Below, one piece after another: positions 1 through 11,963 of a stretch of 64,000 nucleotides of DNA. The stretch spans positions 62,001 through 126,000 of the forward strand of contig JAMYHL010000093.1 in the NCBI GenBank assembly GCA_025531455.1, written 5' to 3'. A program made the translations under genes and the position numbers. How positions within the stretch are numbered: the first letter of the stretch is position 1; each line of letters begins with the position of its first letter. The notes under the pieces were generated by a model, which had not been told where the DNA came from, did not search any database, and saw nothing but the letters and a program-made list of their open reading frames with translations. The stretch comes from Apiotrichum sp. Y4204. Its lineage: Eukaryota; Basidiomycota; Tremellomycetes; Trichosporonales; Trichosporonaceae.

Positions 1-1341
1 GTCGATAAGCCAAGTTCCGTACATCCGGCCACGCCAAGTTCAGGAGTTCCCTCCTCCGCTAGAATTGATTCCGTCTCTACGATCTCAATCACTGTGTGGA
101 GTTGTGCATAAGCCCAGGCTTCTCGCTGATCGCCTAGAAGCTACTGCACCAAGCTGCTAATATTCACAATGCTAGTTTGTTTTCTAGTGTCGAGCTAATT
201 GGGATAAAGGACGCTGGGCTTCTTGGCATTGGCTGGATTCTGTGGATGGAATATATAACATCTAAAGGGTGCAAGGGTGCGAAAGCCGGAAGTGTGCACC
301 CGCCCGGAATGGTCAGAGTGGATTATCGATGGGCGCGTATGGGCGCCGATCTGCACCGTCGATCCACGGAAATCAGTTTACATCCATCCATCATGGGGAC
401 AATCATGGGATATTTTTCAAAATCCAAAAGTTCAGCAGCATCTGCGCATCTGCGTATCTGTGCAGGCATCTTCGGAAGCACAAGCCAAAAGCAGTCTGCC
501 ACAACGCTGCTGTTGCTTCTTGTCATAGACCACAGCCTGTGGTGGACATACGTGGGCCATTATATGTTTAAAAGACTTTGACTGCGTGTGAGGGCTGTTG
601 CATCATGTAGCGTGTTGGTGGTCGCCTTGGGTAGCTGGTGTTGTTCCTACGCGTCAGCGGCAATATCCTTACCCGCTCGGCTACGAGGCTCAGGCGCTCT
701 GGCTCATGGGTTTCATGGACCATGGGCCATGGGGGCCGTGTGCAAAAGGCTAATAAATAGGATAGTAATTCTTGTTGACAAATGGAAGCAACCGAAGAAC
801 TGGCTCAAGGGACCCGGGACACCAGGAGGGGGCGGGCTCTTCGGCGCGCGCCCACAGTCTGGAAATTGGGGCAAAACGTCAGAGGCTAGAGGCAGACGCC
901 GCGGCGCCGCGCCGCCAGCATGCAAGCCACCACGGGCCACTGCACCACCACTTGGCACACTCCACCTGCAACCGATCCACGGGATCCACGAGGACTAGGA
1001 CTGGTGGCCGGTGGCTATCAACCCCCTTCCGACTTGACCACACATTTTTGTTCGTTCCTCTCGAGCTCTGATAATCTTCAAACTATACACCACCCCATCG
1101 AGATCAACTGTCACGTATCGCACTCGGATCTCTCGTCTCACTTCACCAAGCACGTTCTCTCATCGCCTCTAGTTCGCTCCTCCATCTGGCCACTCAACCT
1201 CCTTTTCCCTGGCATCCAGGTTGAGATCCTCCGACTTCATCCTCAACTTGCATCTACCACTCACGCGCTCTTAATTTAACTGCAGCGTTCTCGGCACTCC
1301 TCAACTTTGCATTCACTACCTCCCCGTCCACCGCGCTCATC
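1..1341. other. Intergenic region and leader of SLC1-like gene
   Basis: No convincing gene is seen. Short ORFs on both strands overlap each other and show no family signature or C/G-ending codon bias. From about 1080 the plus strand becomes C/T-rich with short tracts such as ctctcgtctcac, which looks like the transcribed leader of the acyltransferase gene that starts at 1342. A purine/pyrimidine-skewed, locally GC-rich stretch lies at 800-960. Confidence 0.5.
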
Positions 1342-2570
1342 ATGCCCCTTTCCTGGGTGCTCAAGCCGCTTGCTGTGGCGTCCGCTCTCGCGTTCTCCAC
1401 GCTTGGCGTTCTCTCGTCGCGTTATCAGAAGGCCCGCTTCTACTTCCATTCCACAATCTTCCTAACAACCCTCGGAGCAGCAAGTGTTTGGGGCCTCATT
1501 CTCAGTGTCTTTGCTACAGCGACTGGTCAGGTGAGTAGGGTGCTAACCGGTGTACCCGTTTGATCCTCATCTCACCCCGTGCAGCGTCTCAACATCAACT
1601 ATTATGTTGCACGTTCATTCTACCAGATGTGCCACCCTCTTGTCGGTGTCGATTTCGACGTCGAGGGCCAGGAGTACATAGACAACCTCATGACCGCCGA
1701 CGACGGCAAGCCCCAGAGCGCTGTCATCATTGGCAACCACCAGAGGTAAGTCTGAAACTGGGCTCATGTTATGGGGTCCTGCTAACATCTACAGCATGGT
1801 CGACATCCTGTACCTTGGACGCATCTTCCCTAAGCGCACCTCGATCATGGCCAAGAAGGAACTCAAGTGGGCCCCGCTCCTTGGTCAATTCAGTAAGTGT
1901 CCCTCGAGCCAAATCTTCCCAAAACCAGCGATGATCTGACACGTCCAGTGACACTGTCCGGTACCGTCTTTATCAACCGCAGCAATCGGAAGGATGCCGT
2001 GCGCACCGTGGCGCAGGCGGGCGAGGACATGAAGCGGAGGGGCATCTCGCTGTGGATATTCCCCGAAGGCACTCGCACCTCGTCTGCCGAGCCCAACCTC
2101 CTGCCCTTCAAGAAGGGCGCGTTCCATCTTGCCATTCAGGCTCAGGTCCCTATTGTCATCGTCTGCTGTGAAAACTACAACCGTCTCTTTGACGGTCGTT
2201 CGCGGTTCGACAGCGGCCGGTTGAAGATCAAGAGTGAGTAGTTGCGTGCGGCGGCGGCATAACTGACAAAGCAGTCCTTCCTCCCATTTCTACCAAGGGC
2301 ATGACATTTGACGACGTTCACGACCTTGCCATCAGGGCCCGCGAGATGATGCTTACCACTCTGAAGGAGATTTCCCCGCCTGGACCGAAAGCGATTGAGC
2401 CCAGCACGGACTCTCCTGCAGCAGAGACGCCCGCTCCTGTCAAGGACTCGCTCGAGGGCAAGGCGAAGGGACCCGAATCCTCCATCATGTCGTCCGAATC
2501 TCTGGTTTCGAAAAACTCGACTGATGACGAGATGGATGAGGATGCGGTCGTTCTCAAGCACCCGAACTGA
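1342..2570 (+). CDS. SLC1: 1-acyl-sn-glycerol-3-phosphate acyltransferase (SLC1/PlsC type)
   Basis: Acylates lysophosphatidic acid to phosphatidic acid at the ER or lipid droplet, a core step of glycerolipid synthesis. Proposed exons are 1342-1530, 1585-1745, 1795-1892, 1949-2233 and 2275-2570, giving 342 residues; all junctions have GT..AG and keep frame. Two hydrophobic segments lie in the first 60 residues. The PlsC HX4D motif appears as NHQSMVD at about 114-120, split by an intron, and the substrate-binding FPEGTR at about 187-192. A later PIVIVCCENY matches the last conserved PlsC block. The C-terminal 60 residues (Ser/Pro/acidic) are low complexity and not part of the enzyme fold. The start is the first ATG before the membrane segment. 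It is followed on the same strand, 690 bp on, by beta-adaptin. Family assignment is firm; the exact paralogue is inferred. Confidence 0.93.
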
Positions 2571-3260
2571 TATGTTCCTTCCCTTCCATGTGTAGACTCC
2601 TTTTCATAGACTGTGCATAATGCATAAACACTGCACGCATATCGTTGCCACCTGGCCTACTGTCGAGCGGGGATGAGTCTCTCTCATATCTCAGAAAACT
2701 GGGCAACCCGGGCAAGCGCGATCAGAGAATGAGCAATGAGGTATTCTACGTGCTCGCACATGTCTGCAGCATGCAGCGGGCAGTAAGGAAAGAGCCTGGA
2801 TGCGATATCGATTCAACAGTGAGCTATGGGCGTGAAGTGTTGAAGCGCCAAGATAAGGACAACAAACAATGCGTAGGACCTGGGGGCGCGTAAACGGAGA
2901 TAGGGATGTATACTATCTTCTCGGGACTTCTGGTAAGCGGAAGCAAAAGTGATTCGTTTAATTAGTATCCTGCAACGATTGTAATAAAGTGACTATCCCA
3001 GCTACAGTAACTGCCAAAACAATTCAATACAGCTGCGATATTAGGTAACCTCCATCGTTGCCGACACACACATGTGCGTCAGTGACGGATGCGCAGGCGG
3101 AGCGCGTGCAGTGCTGCAACGCCAATGCCACACCACGTCGATTCACGATTCCAACCTGCGACAACCATCACAAAGAGACATCTATTCGTCCAGACCTCGC
3201 CATTCCACTCTCCCTTCTCAGGCGTAGCAACAGATACCGACAAGGCCAGACTTTCCCGTC
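2571..3260. other. Intergenic region between SLC1-like and beta-adaptin genes
   Basis: Holds the 3' flank of the acyltransferase and the promoter of beta-adaptin. No ORF here shows a family signature. A CA dinucleotide run (about 3297-3313) lies inside the first intron of the next gene rather than in this spacer. Confidence 0.5.
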
Positions 3261-5714
3261 ATGTCCGTCGCTCCCAGAAAAGGTACGCCTCTCGCTGCAC
3301 ACACACACACACATATGGACGTGCTGACGACGGTCAGGTGAAAACTGGGAGTTGCGCCAGCAGCTCAACAGCGAGTATCGCGACAAGCGCGCCGACGCGA
3401 TCAAGCGCGTCATTGCCAACCACACCATTGGGAAGGATTGCAGCGGTCTGTTTCCCGATGTAGTTAAGAATATGGTGGGTGATAGAGAATATGAGGACCT
3501 GCAGGATCCGGGAACCACGGCTGACATGACCAGCAAACGGACGATCTCGAGCAGAAGAAGCTCGTGTATCTGTATCTCATGAACTATGCCAAGACGCAGC
3601 CCGAGCTCGTCATTCTCGCTGTCAACACCTTTGTCAAGGTAACTACTCGCCAGAGGCTGTTTCTGACAACAGGACACTGCGGACTCCAACCCGCTGATCC
3701 GGGCGCTCGCTATTCGTACCATGGCAATGTTGCGAGCAGAGAAGATTCTCAGCTACCTTGCGTCCCCGTTGTCACGTTGTCTCAAGGACGAGAACCCTTA
3801 TGTTCGCAAGACGGCTGCACTCTGTGTTGCCAAGGTGTACGAGCTCAAGCCGGAGATGTGTATCGAGTACGGCTTTATCGAGACGCTCCGTGACCTGATC
3901 GGCGACGGCAACCCGATGGTCGTCGCGAATGCCGTGTCTGCGCTTGGAGACATCCACGAGGCTGCGGTGGGGCAGGATTCCGAACCCGCTACACCTGATG
4001 GGTCTGGTGAAGCAGCATCAACACGCCCAAACAAGCAGCTCTTCATCATCGACCAGGCCACCCTCACCAAGCTTCTCGTGGCCCTCAACGAGTGCTCCGA
4101 GTGGGGAAGGATAGCAATCCTGACAACGCTTGCCCGCTACCGCACCACGGACGTCGAGGAGAGCGAACACATCTGTGAGCGTGTCATGCCTCAGTTCCAG
4201 CATGTCAACGCTGCCGTTGTTTTGGCAGCGGTCAAAGTCATTATGATTCACATCAAGCACGTCCAGCGTGAAGATCTCATCAAGTCGTTGAGCCGAAAGC
4301 TTGCCCCTCCTCTCGGTACGTCGTCCGCTTCCTTGCTGTTCTAATTGCAGTCACTCTCATCTCGTCTGCTCCAGAAGTTCAATGGGTTGCGCTGCGCAAC
4401 ATTAATCTTCTATTGCAGAAGCGGTCTGATATCCTCACCAACGAGATGCGTGTCTTCTTCTGCAAATACAACGACCCGCCGTACGTCAAGGTGGAGAAAC
4501 TGGATATAATGGTTCGCCTTGCTACCGACCGGAATGTCGATCTGCTCTTGGGAGAGCTCAAGGAGTACGCGTCCGAGGTCGACGTCGACTTTGTCCGCAA
4601 GTCGGTTCGGGCAATTGGCCAGGCAGCAATCAAGATCGAATCCGCTGCTGAGCGATGCGTCGGGGTCTTGATGGACCTTATTGAAACCCGAGTTAGCTAC
4701 GTTGTCCAGGAGGCGGTTATCGTCATCAAGGACATTTTCCGGAAATACCCTCACCACTATGAGGGTATCATTCCCACTCTGTGCGGCAACCTCGATGAAC
4801 TGGACGAGCCAGACGCTCGGGCGAGTTTGATTTGGATAATTGGCGAGTACGCGGAGAAGATTGAAAATGCCGATGAGCTTCTGGGCACGTTCCTCGAGGC
4901 TTTCAAGGACGAAAGCTACGCGGTTCAGCTCCAGACTCTTACAGCCATTGTCAAGCTTTTCTTGAAGAAACCAGGGGAATCACAGGCTATTGTCCAGCGT
5001 GTTCTCCAGGCGGCGACCAAGGACTGCGACAATGCAGACGTCCGGGATCGTGCCTACATCTACTGGCGACTTCTCTCATCTGATCCGGCTGCGGCAAGCT
5101 CGGTTGTCCTCGCTGTCCGTCCGCCAATCAGCCTCCCTCAAACGACTGTCCCACCTGCGATCCTCGAGGAGCTCATCAGCGAAATCGGATCGTTGGCAAG
5201 TGTTTACCACAAGCCATCGGCCACCTTCCTTGGCAAGGGCCGTTTGAGTGCCGAGGAGATGAAGCGAACTGTCGAGTAAGTCGAGCCGAGATGTTGCATC
5301 TTGTTGCTTTCCGTTGCTAACTGTCGCAGACCTGAAGAGGAGACGGCACAACGCGCCCTTCAGACTGTTGTCGCAGGACAGCAGGCCGAGAACCTTCTCG
5401 ACTTTGACGCCGACGATGCGGAAGCTCCTGGAGAGGACAATGGTCTTTCGAGTCTCAACTCGGCGTCCATTTCGTCTGCAACTATCGCGTCGGTTGCAAA
5501 GTCGACCAATCCCTTGGATGAGCTCATGGACCTTTTCTCGACGACAAGCGTGGCGACACCAGCCGCTCCGGCACCAACATCGGGAGGCCTCGGAGGCCTC
5601 GACGCGTTCAGCATGTCCCCGCAGCCAACACCTGCACCATCCTCTGCAACTCCACCAGCTGCAGCACCCAGCGCGTCTGGCGGTGCGCAGGACGACCTGT
5701 TGGGGCTGTTTTAG
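3261..5714 (+). CDS. APL2: AP-1 complex beta-adaptin (large beta subunit)
   Basis: Large subunit of the clathrin adaptor acting at trans-Golgi and endosomes. Proposed exons are 3261-3282, 3338-3474, 3534-3638, 3673-4315, 4351-5275 and 5330-5714, about 738 residues. The trunk is unmistakable: [90 protein letters not shown] and [11 protein letters not shown] follow the human AP1B1 order. After the trunk comes a hinge with a clathrin box LLDFD (about 633-637) and acidic/hydrophobic repeats ending DDLLGLF. The C-terminal appendage (ear) of animal beta subunits is absent, as I recall for fungal Apl2. Intron 4 was given acceptor 4350 because it restores [10 protein letters not shown], as in the family; acceptor 4374 would delete eight residues. 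AP-2 beta is a less likely alternative. Confidence 0.93.
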
Positions 5715-8184
5715 AAGTTCAAGGGCGTTTGATGGAGTCGGTATGCATGTCTTACACGGTTATTGAGCCATTTGTGCATCTTTGTCCGTCCTCTCCTTTA
5801 CTCATGGGACCACTCCTGCCGTCACATAACATCTCTACCAATCCGTGGAAGCATACAGCTGTGTCCTTCCATTCATCGGAGCAGTGTTGGTGAGGTCCAG
5901 TGAATTCAGCCTTGTCCTGAACATGAACGTGGTGGAGAATTGACGACCACCGAGCTACCAATTCGAACAATTCGCCGATTGAGGACGTTCTGAAAAGGGT
6001 ACTTCATTGCTCTGATCAATCTCGATTAGCAGGTTGTAGCTGGGCAAGATCCACCACAGCTCACCTCCGCTCAGCTATACAAATCCGCAGCGCGGAACGC
6101 AGCCTGCAGCCTGCAACCCGAGCATGCCGAGCAAAGAGCACCGTGCGGATAATCCGAGATTGCGAGATTGCCTAGACTATAGAGACTAATGATCGCGCGC
6201 CCGGCCGCGCCCGGCACGCCGCGCACGCGCGCACGCCACAACGCCACACTGAATAATGTAGATGTACATACGCCATGCATGCCAAGATATCCAAGATATC
6301 CCAGCTTATATGAGGCTGCTAGGCTGCTCGCTGGAACACGTACGCGCGACGATAATGATCTGCAGATGTGGGACTGTGCTGCGGAGATGCTGTGTCGGGT
6401 GTGCATGTGCGTCTCGACCGTATCCCATCCGATGGCTGATGGCTTGTATAGCTTGTATCACTAGTGTATGACACACGGATTGTATCACCGGGCCGACCGG
6501 GCACCGGGCACCGAGCTCCGCGGCGAGCACACACTGGTCACGGCTCAGTCGCCACTACTACTTGGGATTCCTGGCCACTTGCGTCATCACATCGTATCGC
6601 TCGTGCGCGCAGTTCGGCAGTTCCAGGGGCGTGCATACATGCGCATACAGGGCAGGCGACGGCGTACGGCTATACGGCGCTGGTCTCGCTCGCCCCCTTT
6701 TGCCTCCTGCATTGCATGGCTTTCCTGGTAATCCCAGAGCATGCAGAGCACTTTGTCGGCCTGCAGCCTGTGGGCCTGTGGGCCTGTGGCGTTGCTATTT
6801 TGCTGCATTCTACAGCCCATGTGCCTGTTCCAATTGCCCTCCCCCTCCCCTCTGGCTCCCTGCTCCCATGCTCCCCTGTGCTCCCCTCCCCCCCCAACCC
6901 ACCCCCACCTGCTCCCCTTGTGATTTGGGTTTAGACGAGCGTGTGCCTGGTCGTGTCTGTTGTATTGCATCTCCTGGGCGAATGGACAATCGTGGATCAT
7001 GGATCATGGTGTGTGTGAGGAGTGGGACGGATCTGGAGCGCGGAGCAGCTAGAGCAGAAGGGGGAGACAAAGGAAACGGAGACGGAGACATTGTGCGCGT
7101 GTGTGAGAGCGCAGAAGCGTGTAGCGTGTTCCTCCAAAGGATCCCAAGGGCTCTCTTTTCCCCTTCTCTCTATTATAGGCCTTATTTTGGGCCCACAGAG
7201 TCATGCAGGTCCATTTGAAGGCAAAACTCATCGAGACCGACATGATGCACCAATCCAACATCGTCATCACAATCCACACAGTTGCGCACCCAGGAGTAGT
7301 ACCACGCTGTCGCCCGTGCCCCGCGCCCCGCCCCTCTCCTCCCTCCCTCACGACGCAGCACGCATCACTCATCTCATGCATGCACACCATCCCAGCACCG
7401 GCTACCAACACCCACACCCACACCCACACGCACGCATCGAGTCTTCCTCCCCGTGTCGACCATTGATCCATTGATCCATTGATCCATTGACCAACACGAT
7501 CCCATCAGCGGCGGGACTCGACTACGGTACTTTTGATCACATACAAACGCAAACCTGTACTGCGGATCTGCAGATTCGCTCCGTTCTGGGACAATCGAGG
7601 TCCTCCCTCCCGGAACGACTGTGGTATCCAGCATCGGCATCAGCATCATCATCATCAGCATCAGCATCGCATTAGCCATCGACTAGAGGGATTACTAGGA
7701 ACCTTAGTACAATACACCGCCGCGCAGTCGCGGAGTCTAGGAGTCTGTCCCTCGCTCCTTTGTCCCCGCGTCCCCCGCCCTCGCCCTCGGTCCGGCTCTG
7801 CTCTCCGCCTCGGCAACCAACCCGACTCTTTCTGCCATCCCTCCATCAACACGTCGCCTACCACGCAGTCAGCCCAGCGATCACCAACAAACAGCACCTT
7901 GTTGGTTTCTCCTCCTCCATCATCCTTTCTTGTTTCCTTATTGCTTCAACTTGCAGACCAAGGTCTTCACTTTCGGCACGGCCCCGACACCCACTCCCTT
8001 TCTAGGTACGCATCGCGATTCGCCGTCGTCCAGACATTGTGCTGCTGCCCCACTCGTACCCATTTTGGCTCTGAGCACAAGTCTTCTCTTCGCATCATTC
8101 GAGGCTGGACACCGGAAACGACTGCTGCTGTCCACCACGTCTCCATTCACGCAGCATCAGGGTTGTTGACCCGCTACTAGCACA
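5715..8184. other. Long intergenic region with probable leader of the RRM gene
   Basis: About 2.5 kb without a supportable gene. ORFs of up to 218 codons exist (for example 6562-7218) but their translations are Cys/Arg/Pro-rich shadows with no domain signature. The plus strand is C/T-rich from about 7700, suggesting a long 5' leader for the RRM gene. A candidate leader intron runs from gtacgc at 8006 to the tag ending at 8180, four bases before the ATG. The segment 6180-6700 is rich in short palindromic words (gcgcgc, gatatc). Confidence 0.45.
7460..7491. repeat. Short tandem repeat CCATTGAT x4
   Basis: An 8-base unit ccattgat occurs about four times head to tail. It lies in the presumed promoter or leader region of the RRM gene. 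No function is visible. Confidence 0.8.
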
Positions 8185-10708
8185 ATGGCTCTGGCCACCT
8201 TTGAGCCTGAGGGAGGCAAGGACGGCACACCTCCACCGATACAGTCGGCCGAGGAAGATTCGCTCATGGGCCGTGAGCATGGCATGGTAGGTTCCCAGCT
8301 CCCAGGTCTCATGATCGATAGCTAATCATAGCTTTCTCATGCCGGGGGACCCGTTCGCCAGGCGCCTACTTCCGCCGAGATTGACGCTGTAATTGCTGCA
8401 GCAATGGCAAACGCACCGCCAGCGCCGCCGCCGATGGAATTGGGCCTCGAGAGTGAGTCACCATCCCTGGGCTTGACATTGACAGCAGCCTCCACTCGTT
8501 CCCTCACCCCGCTCATGACCAACATCCTGCCATCGGCCATTGGCTCGGACGGCCGTGTCAACCTCTTTGTCGGAAACGTGAGTGCATGTGTTGGGAATAA
8601 TCCTGACCGCGGCAGCTCCCGTACAGAGTCCGATGGCAGGATCTTAAAGACCTGTTTCGCAAAGCCGGCACTGTCCTGCGAGCAGATGTCAGCCTCGGGC
8701 CAGACAACCGCAGTCGTGGTTACGGAAACGTCCTGATGGGTAGCCGGGAGGATGCAGCACGCGCTATTGACCGCTTCAACGGATTCACATGGCAGACTCG
8801 TACCCTTGAGGTACGGCCCGACCGACTTCCGCCAGAGTATGAGCCTCAACCCCATGTGCACCACAAGCCAATGTATGGGTATGGGCCAGGTCCTATTCAG
8901 CACTTTGGTGGAGGAGGATGGCCTCATCGCCCGCCTCACCACGGGCCGCCGTTTGGACAGTTCCCGCCGCATCTTGGGCCATCACATGGGGGCCCTCAGC
9001 CGTTTGTCCGCGCTCCCCACATGGCAGGGCATTCGAGTGTACCCGTTGGCGCGTCACCATTAGCAGGCTCGCTCACAGCTGGAGCAAGTCAGGCGTCGAC
9101 AGGTGCTGTCCCCTCAGCACCGAATTGGAGCCGTGATCCCCTTGCATCCTTCGCGCCACTCTCAGAGGCCCCCACCCTTCCAGGTGCGAGCACGTCGCCA
9201 CTTGCACTGGATGGAAAGCGTCCGGGATCGGCTACTAGCAAAGACGAGCGCGTGGTCCCTCCTTCGCGAATCCCGCCAAATCTGCTTGCACCGGGTGTCA
9301 AGAGCGCATTCTCCCCCGAGCTTGAACCGCCTGTCGGACATCGCTCCTCGTCGGGATCAGCTGACGGCACTCTTCCCCTCCCACCCATTGCACTTAACGG
9401 CCTTGCTGGCCAGGCGAAGGATCTTGGGGCACCGAATACTCTTGTCGACCGCGTGGTCTTTGTAAAGAACGTGGGTGGCGTGTTTGGTGCAGGATACTCA
9501 CAATTCAGCTATCATCGACCACCCAGTGGCAAGACCTCAAGGATCTTTTCCGACCTGCAGGTGTCGTCATTCGTGCCGAGTACGTGTTTGGTGTATGCTA
9601 GAGCTAATGTCAGCGTCGCAACCGGACCAGATGGCCAGTCTCGGGGTTTCGGCACCGTCTTGTTCGCGTCCAAGGACGACGCCCTCAAGTCTGTCAACAT
9701 GTTCAACGGGTGGGTTTAATACTGACGACTCTGACTGTTCAACTCTGACTCTGCAGCCGCGAAGTGGATGGTCGCGTTCTCCACGTGCAAACAGAGCGTC
9801 AAACTCTGGAAGACAAGCAGATTCAGCCTATCCACCCGGTTGAGCCGTTCCCCGCGCTTGGTACCAAACCCTCTCCCCCAATTTGGTCACAGCCGTCCCT
9901 CCCAATGATGGCGCCTGGAGCGGAGCCGTTTGCACCGCCTGCTCCCCCGTCCGCTACCACCTCGCCGACAGGAAGCAAGGTGCCATGGGCGCTCAACACT
10001 GCCACCACAACACCTCCACGGAAGGACGGTGTGGAGGACGCCAGTCAACGTCAGAATCGACACCCCGGTCCCATCAGTCTCCCACCGTTCCCAGCGCCAG
10101 GAGACATCAACCCTCTGAGTCCTTTGCAAACTCGCAATCTACCTCCAATGACACCGTCTATGCCTGGGTTCGTCTTCAACGCGTACCCACAAACGCCTCC
10201 CATACATCAGCGCTTCCTCGCTCCCAACGCCGGGCCGTTTTCCCCAGGACTTCCCGTGACATCTCCGTTGGCGGGTCGACGGAGCCCGTTCCTGAATGCG
10301 GCCCCAGGAGCACCCGTTCTGCAACCCCCTCACCAGGGAGGTTCGGCTGCTCTCGGGACTCCCACAACCCAAATCTTCCCCCGCAATGCTTCGCACGCGG
10401 CAGCTGGTCCCCCTGGTTCAGAGGTGACGACCGAGTATTTCCCTCCCGTTGGGTCGTCGCCCTTGAAGGGCGGTGACCGCCTCGTGGATGATCTGACGAG
10501 AAATACGGCGGCCATCACACTTGAGAACCCTACCCCAACCACGCAAGAACCCAAGCGGTCTACGAGCGGGAGCGGTGACAGATTGGCACCAGCTCCTGCT
10601 GGGGCGAATGGTCGGAGTAGCTTTGATGGACCCCGACAGAATATCAACGCGTGGAATCACGAACGCCGTGCGAGTTGGAGCGAGGTGGCGGGCGGCCAGA
10701 GCCGGTAG
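8185..10708 (+). CDS. RNA-binding protein with two RRM domains (Gbp2/Hrb1-like) and long Pro-rich linker and tail
   Basis: Probable nuclear mRNA-binding or export-related protein. Proposed exons are 8185-8286, 8332-8452, 8486-8577, 8616-9470, 9509-9579, 9614-9709 and 9757-10708, about 762 residues. RRM1 (about 99-172) has RNP2 LFVGNL and RNP1 RSRGYGNV; RRM2 (about 384-458) has VVFVKNL and QSRGFGTVLF. Both contain WQDLKDLFR, the hallmark of the Gbp2/Hrb1 group as I recall it. The linker and the last 300 residues are rich in Pro, Gly, His and Ser, predicted disordered. Each RRM is interrupted by introns within RNP2. Two splice choices are ambiguous: acceptor 8331 or 8361 for intron 1, and whether the 33-36 nt segment from 8453 is spliced at all, since it is in frame. 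No yeast SR-type RGG block is seen, so the Gbp2 link is by RRM type only. Confidence 0.85.
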
Positions 10709-10792
10709 TGTATAGTAGTTTTTTAGGGAAATTCAATGCATCGAGCGCTTGGAGTCCCCGTGTCGAGTCTATATGCTACAACTGATCTAGTT

Positions 10793-11963
10793 CTATGCCT
10801 GGCGCTTGATCCTGCCAGCTCGCTCCTGTGTGGGATCCGTAAGCTTCCATGCGGGGTCCCATCCATCCGCAGTCTTCAGCAGAGGATTCCGCTCCGTGTT
10901 GTTTGTCGATCCCAACGAAGTATACCTATGTGTCAGCGCGGCTTAGAAGCACAGAACAACTCACCCATCATCATACAGCTTGCAGTACGGCACATCCAGC
11001 TCGCGCAGGAAATCCCAGATCTCATTATACGTCCAGTTGAGAACTGGATGAACGCGAAGCACCTGGGGCCAGCTGGGATCCGTGGGCGCCAGAACCGAGA
11101 CATCTAGAAGAGAAAATATCAGCATGGAACAAAGCAGACCACTAAACCGCTAGGCCACCAGGCCGCCAGGCCGCCAGGATACTCACTGCCATTGGGGTCC
11201 CCCTGGCGGGTACCCAGCAGAATTGCGCGGATCTCCTTTCCGCCCTGGCAGTCGAGATACTCTGAGAGCGCGGCCTTCATGCCTCCGCCGAAGCGGTAGA
11301 GGTCCATGGCATAGTACGTCGCCGAGTCGATGACAAACGCCTCGAGGGCGGGGAAGGGGTTGGGCGCGGTAAAGTACACGCTGCGGATGAGGGGGTACGG
11401 TGCGTCGTGGGCTGGATCGACGGGGGTGTGGTGTGTGGCTGTTGCGTGTACCTCTGTATTGGAGGTGACGCAGGGAGGCAGCGGGGGCGGGGCCTCGGCC
11501 GGCCCGTTCAGGTTGAGGTATGCGTTGAGATATGCTTCGGCGGCCTTGCTCTCCGACGACTGTTCGCGCGGGGCGCACAGCGTCGAGGGGAGCGTCGGCA
11601 GCGCCATGCGCTCGGGCTTGAGCGCACTCGGCACATCCGTGTGCCGCTCGTACAGCACCGCCGCGAAGAGGTGCAGAAGAACTGTGCCTGCGGGGGTGAG
11701 TGATTCGAGCATTACACATCAGAGATCGCACAAGGACTCACAGTCTTTGCCGCCGTTGAAGGAAAGTGCTACTGCACACTCACTGCATGTCAGCTCAAGA
11801 CCAGCAGACGCACCGCGCTCTGCTCGCTGTTCTTAACTCACCCCAGCTCATCCAGCACGCCTTCGATGAGCGCGAGCGCGTCGGCAATCCTCTTTCCGAG
11901 CGCATCGTCCGTTTTCGCACGTTTGAGCACGCGGTCCAGCTCCGCCGCGGATATGTGAGACAT
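10793..11963 (-). CDS. FAD1: FAD synthase (FMN adenylyltransferase)
   Basis: Transfers AMP from ATP to FMN to make FAD. Exons on the minus strand are 11963-11842, 11782-11742, 11687-11187, 11103-10965 and 10925-10793, about 311 residues. The PAPS-reductase-like fold is clear: a PP-loop-type SFNGGKDC at about 48-55, then [15 protein letters not shown], the [14 protein letters not shown] block, [20 protein letters not shown], and the C-terminal signature [20 protein letters not shown]. Exon 2 is only 41 nt but carries the whole nucleotide loop. The start at MSHISAAEL fits the family N-terminus; an in-frame ATG lies 81 nt upstream. A Pro/Thr-rich insertion follows the first third of the domain. 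It is divergent from MED14, with about 1.1 kb between the starts. Confidence 0.93.

Noticed and set aside
630..700. tRNA-like D-arm on the minus strand (tagccgagcgggtaagg)
   Set aside because: The box A-like part is good, but no T-arm (GGTTCGA-type box B) or closing acceptor stem was found within 130 bases on that strand.
6562..7218. 218-codon ORF on the plus strand
   Set aside because: Composition is Cys/Arg/Pro-rich, four other frames are also open here, and no domain or codon bias supports it.
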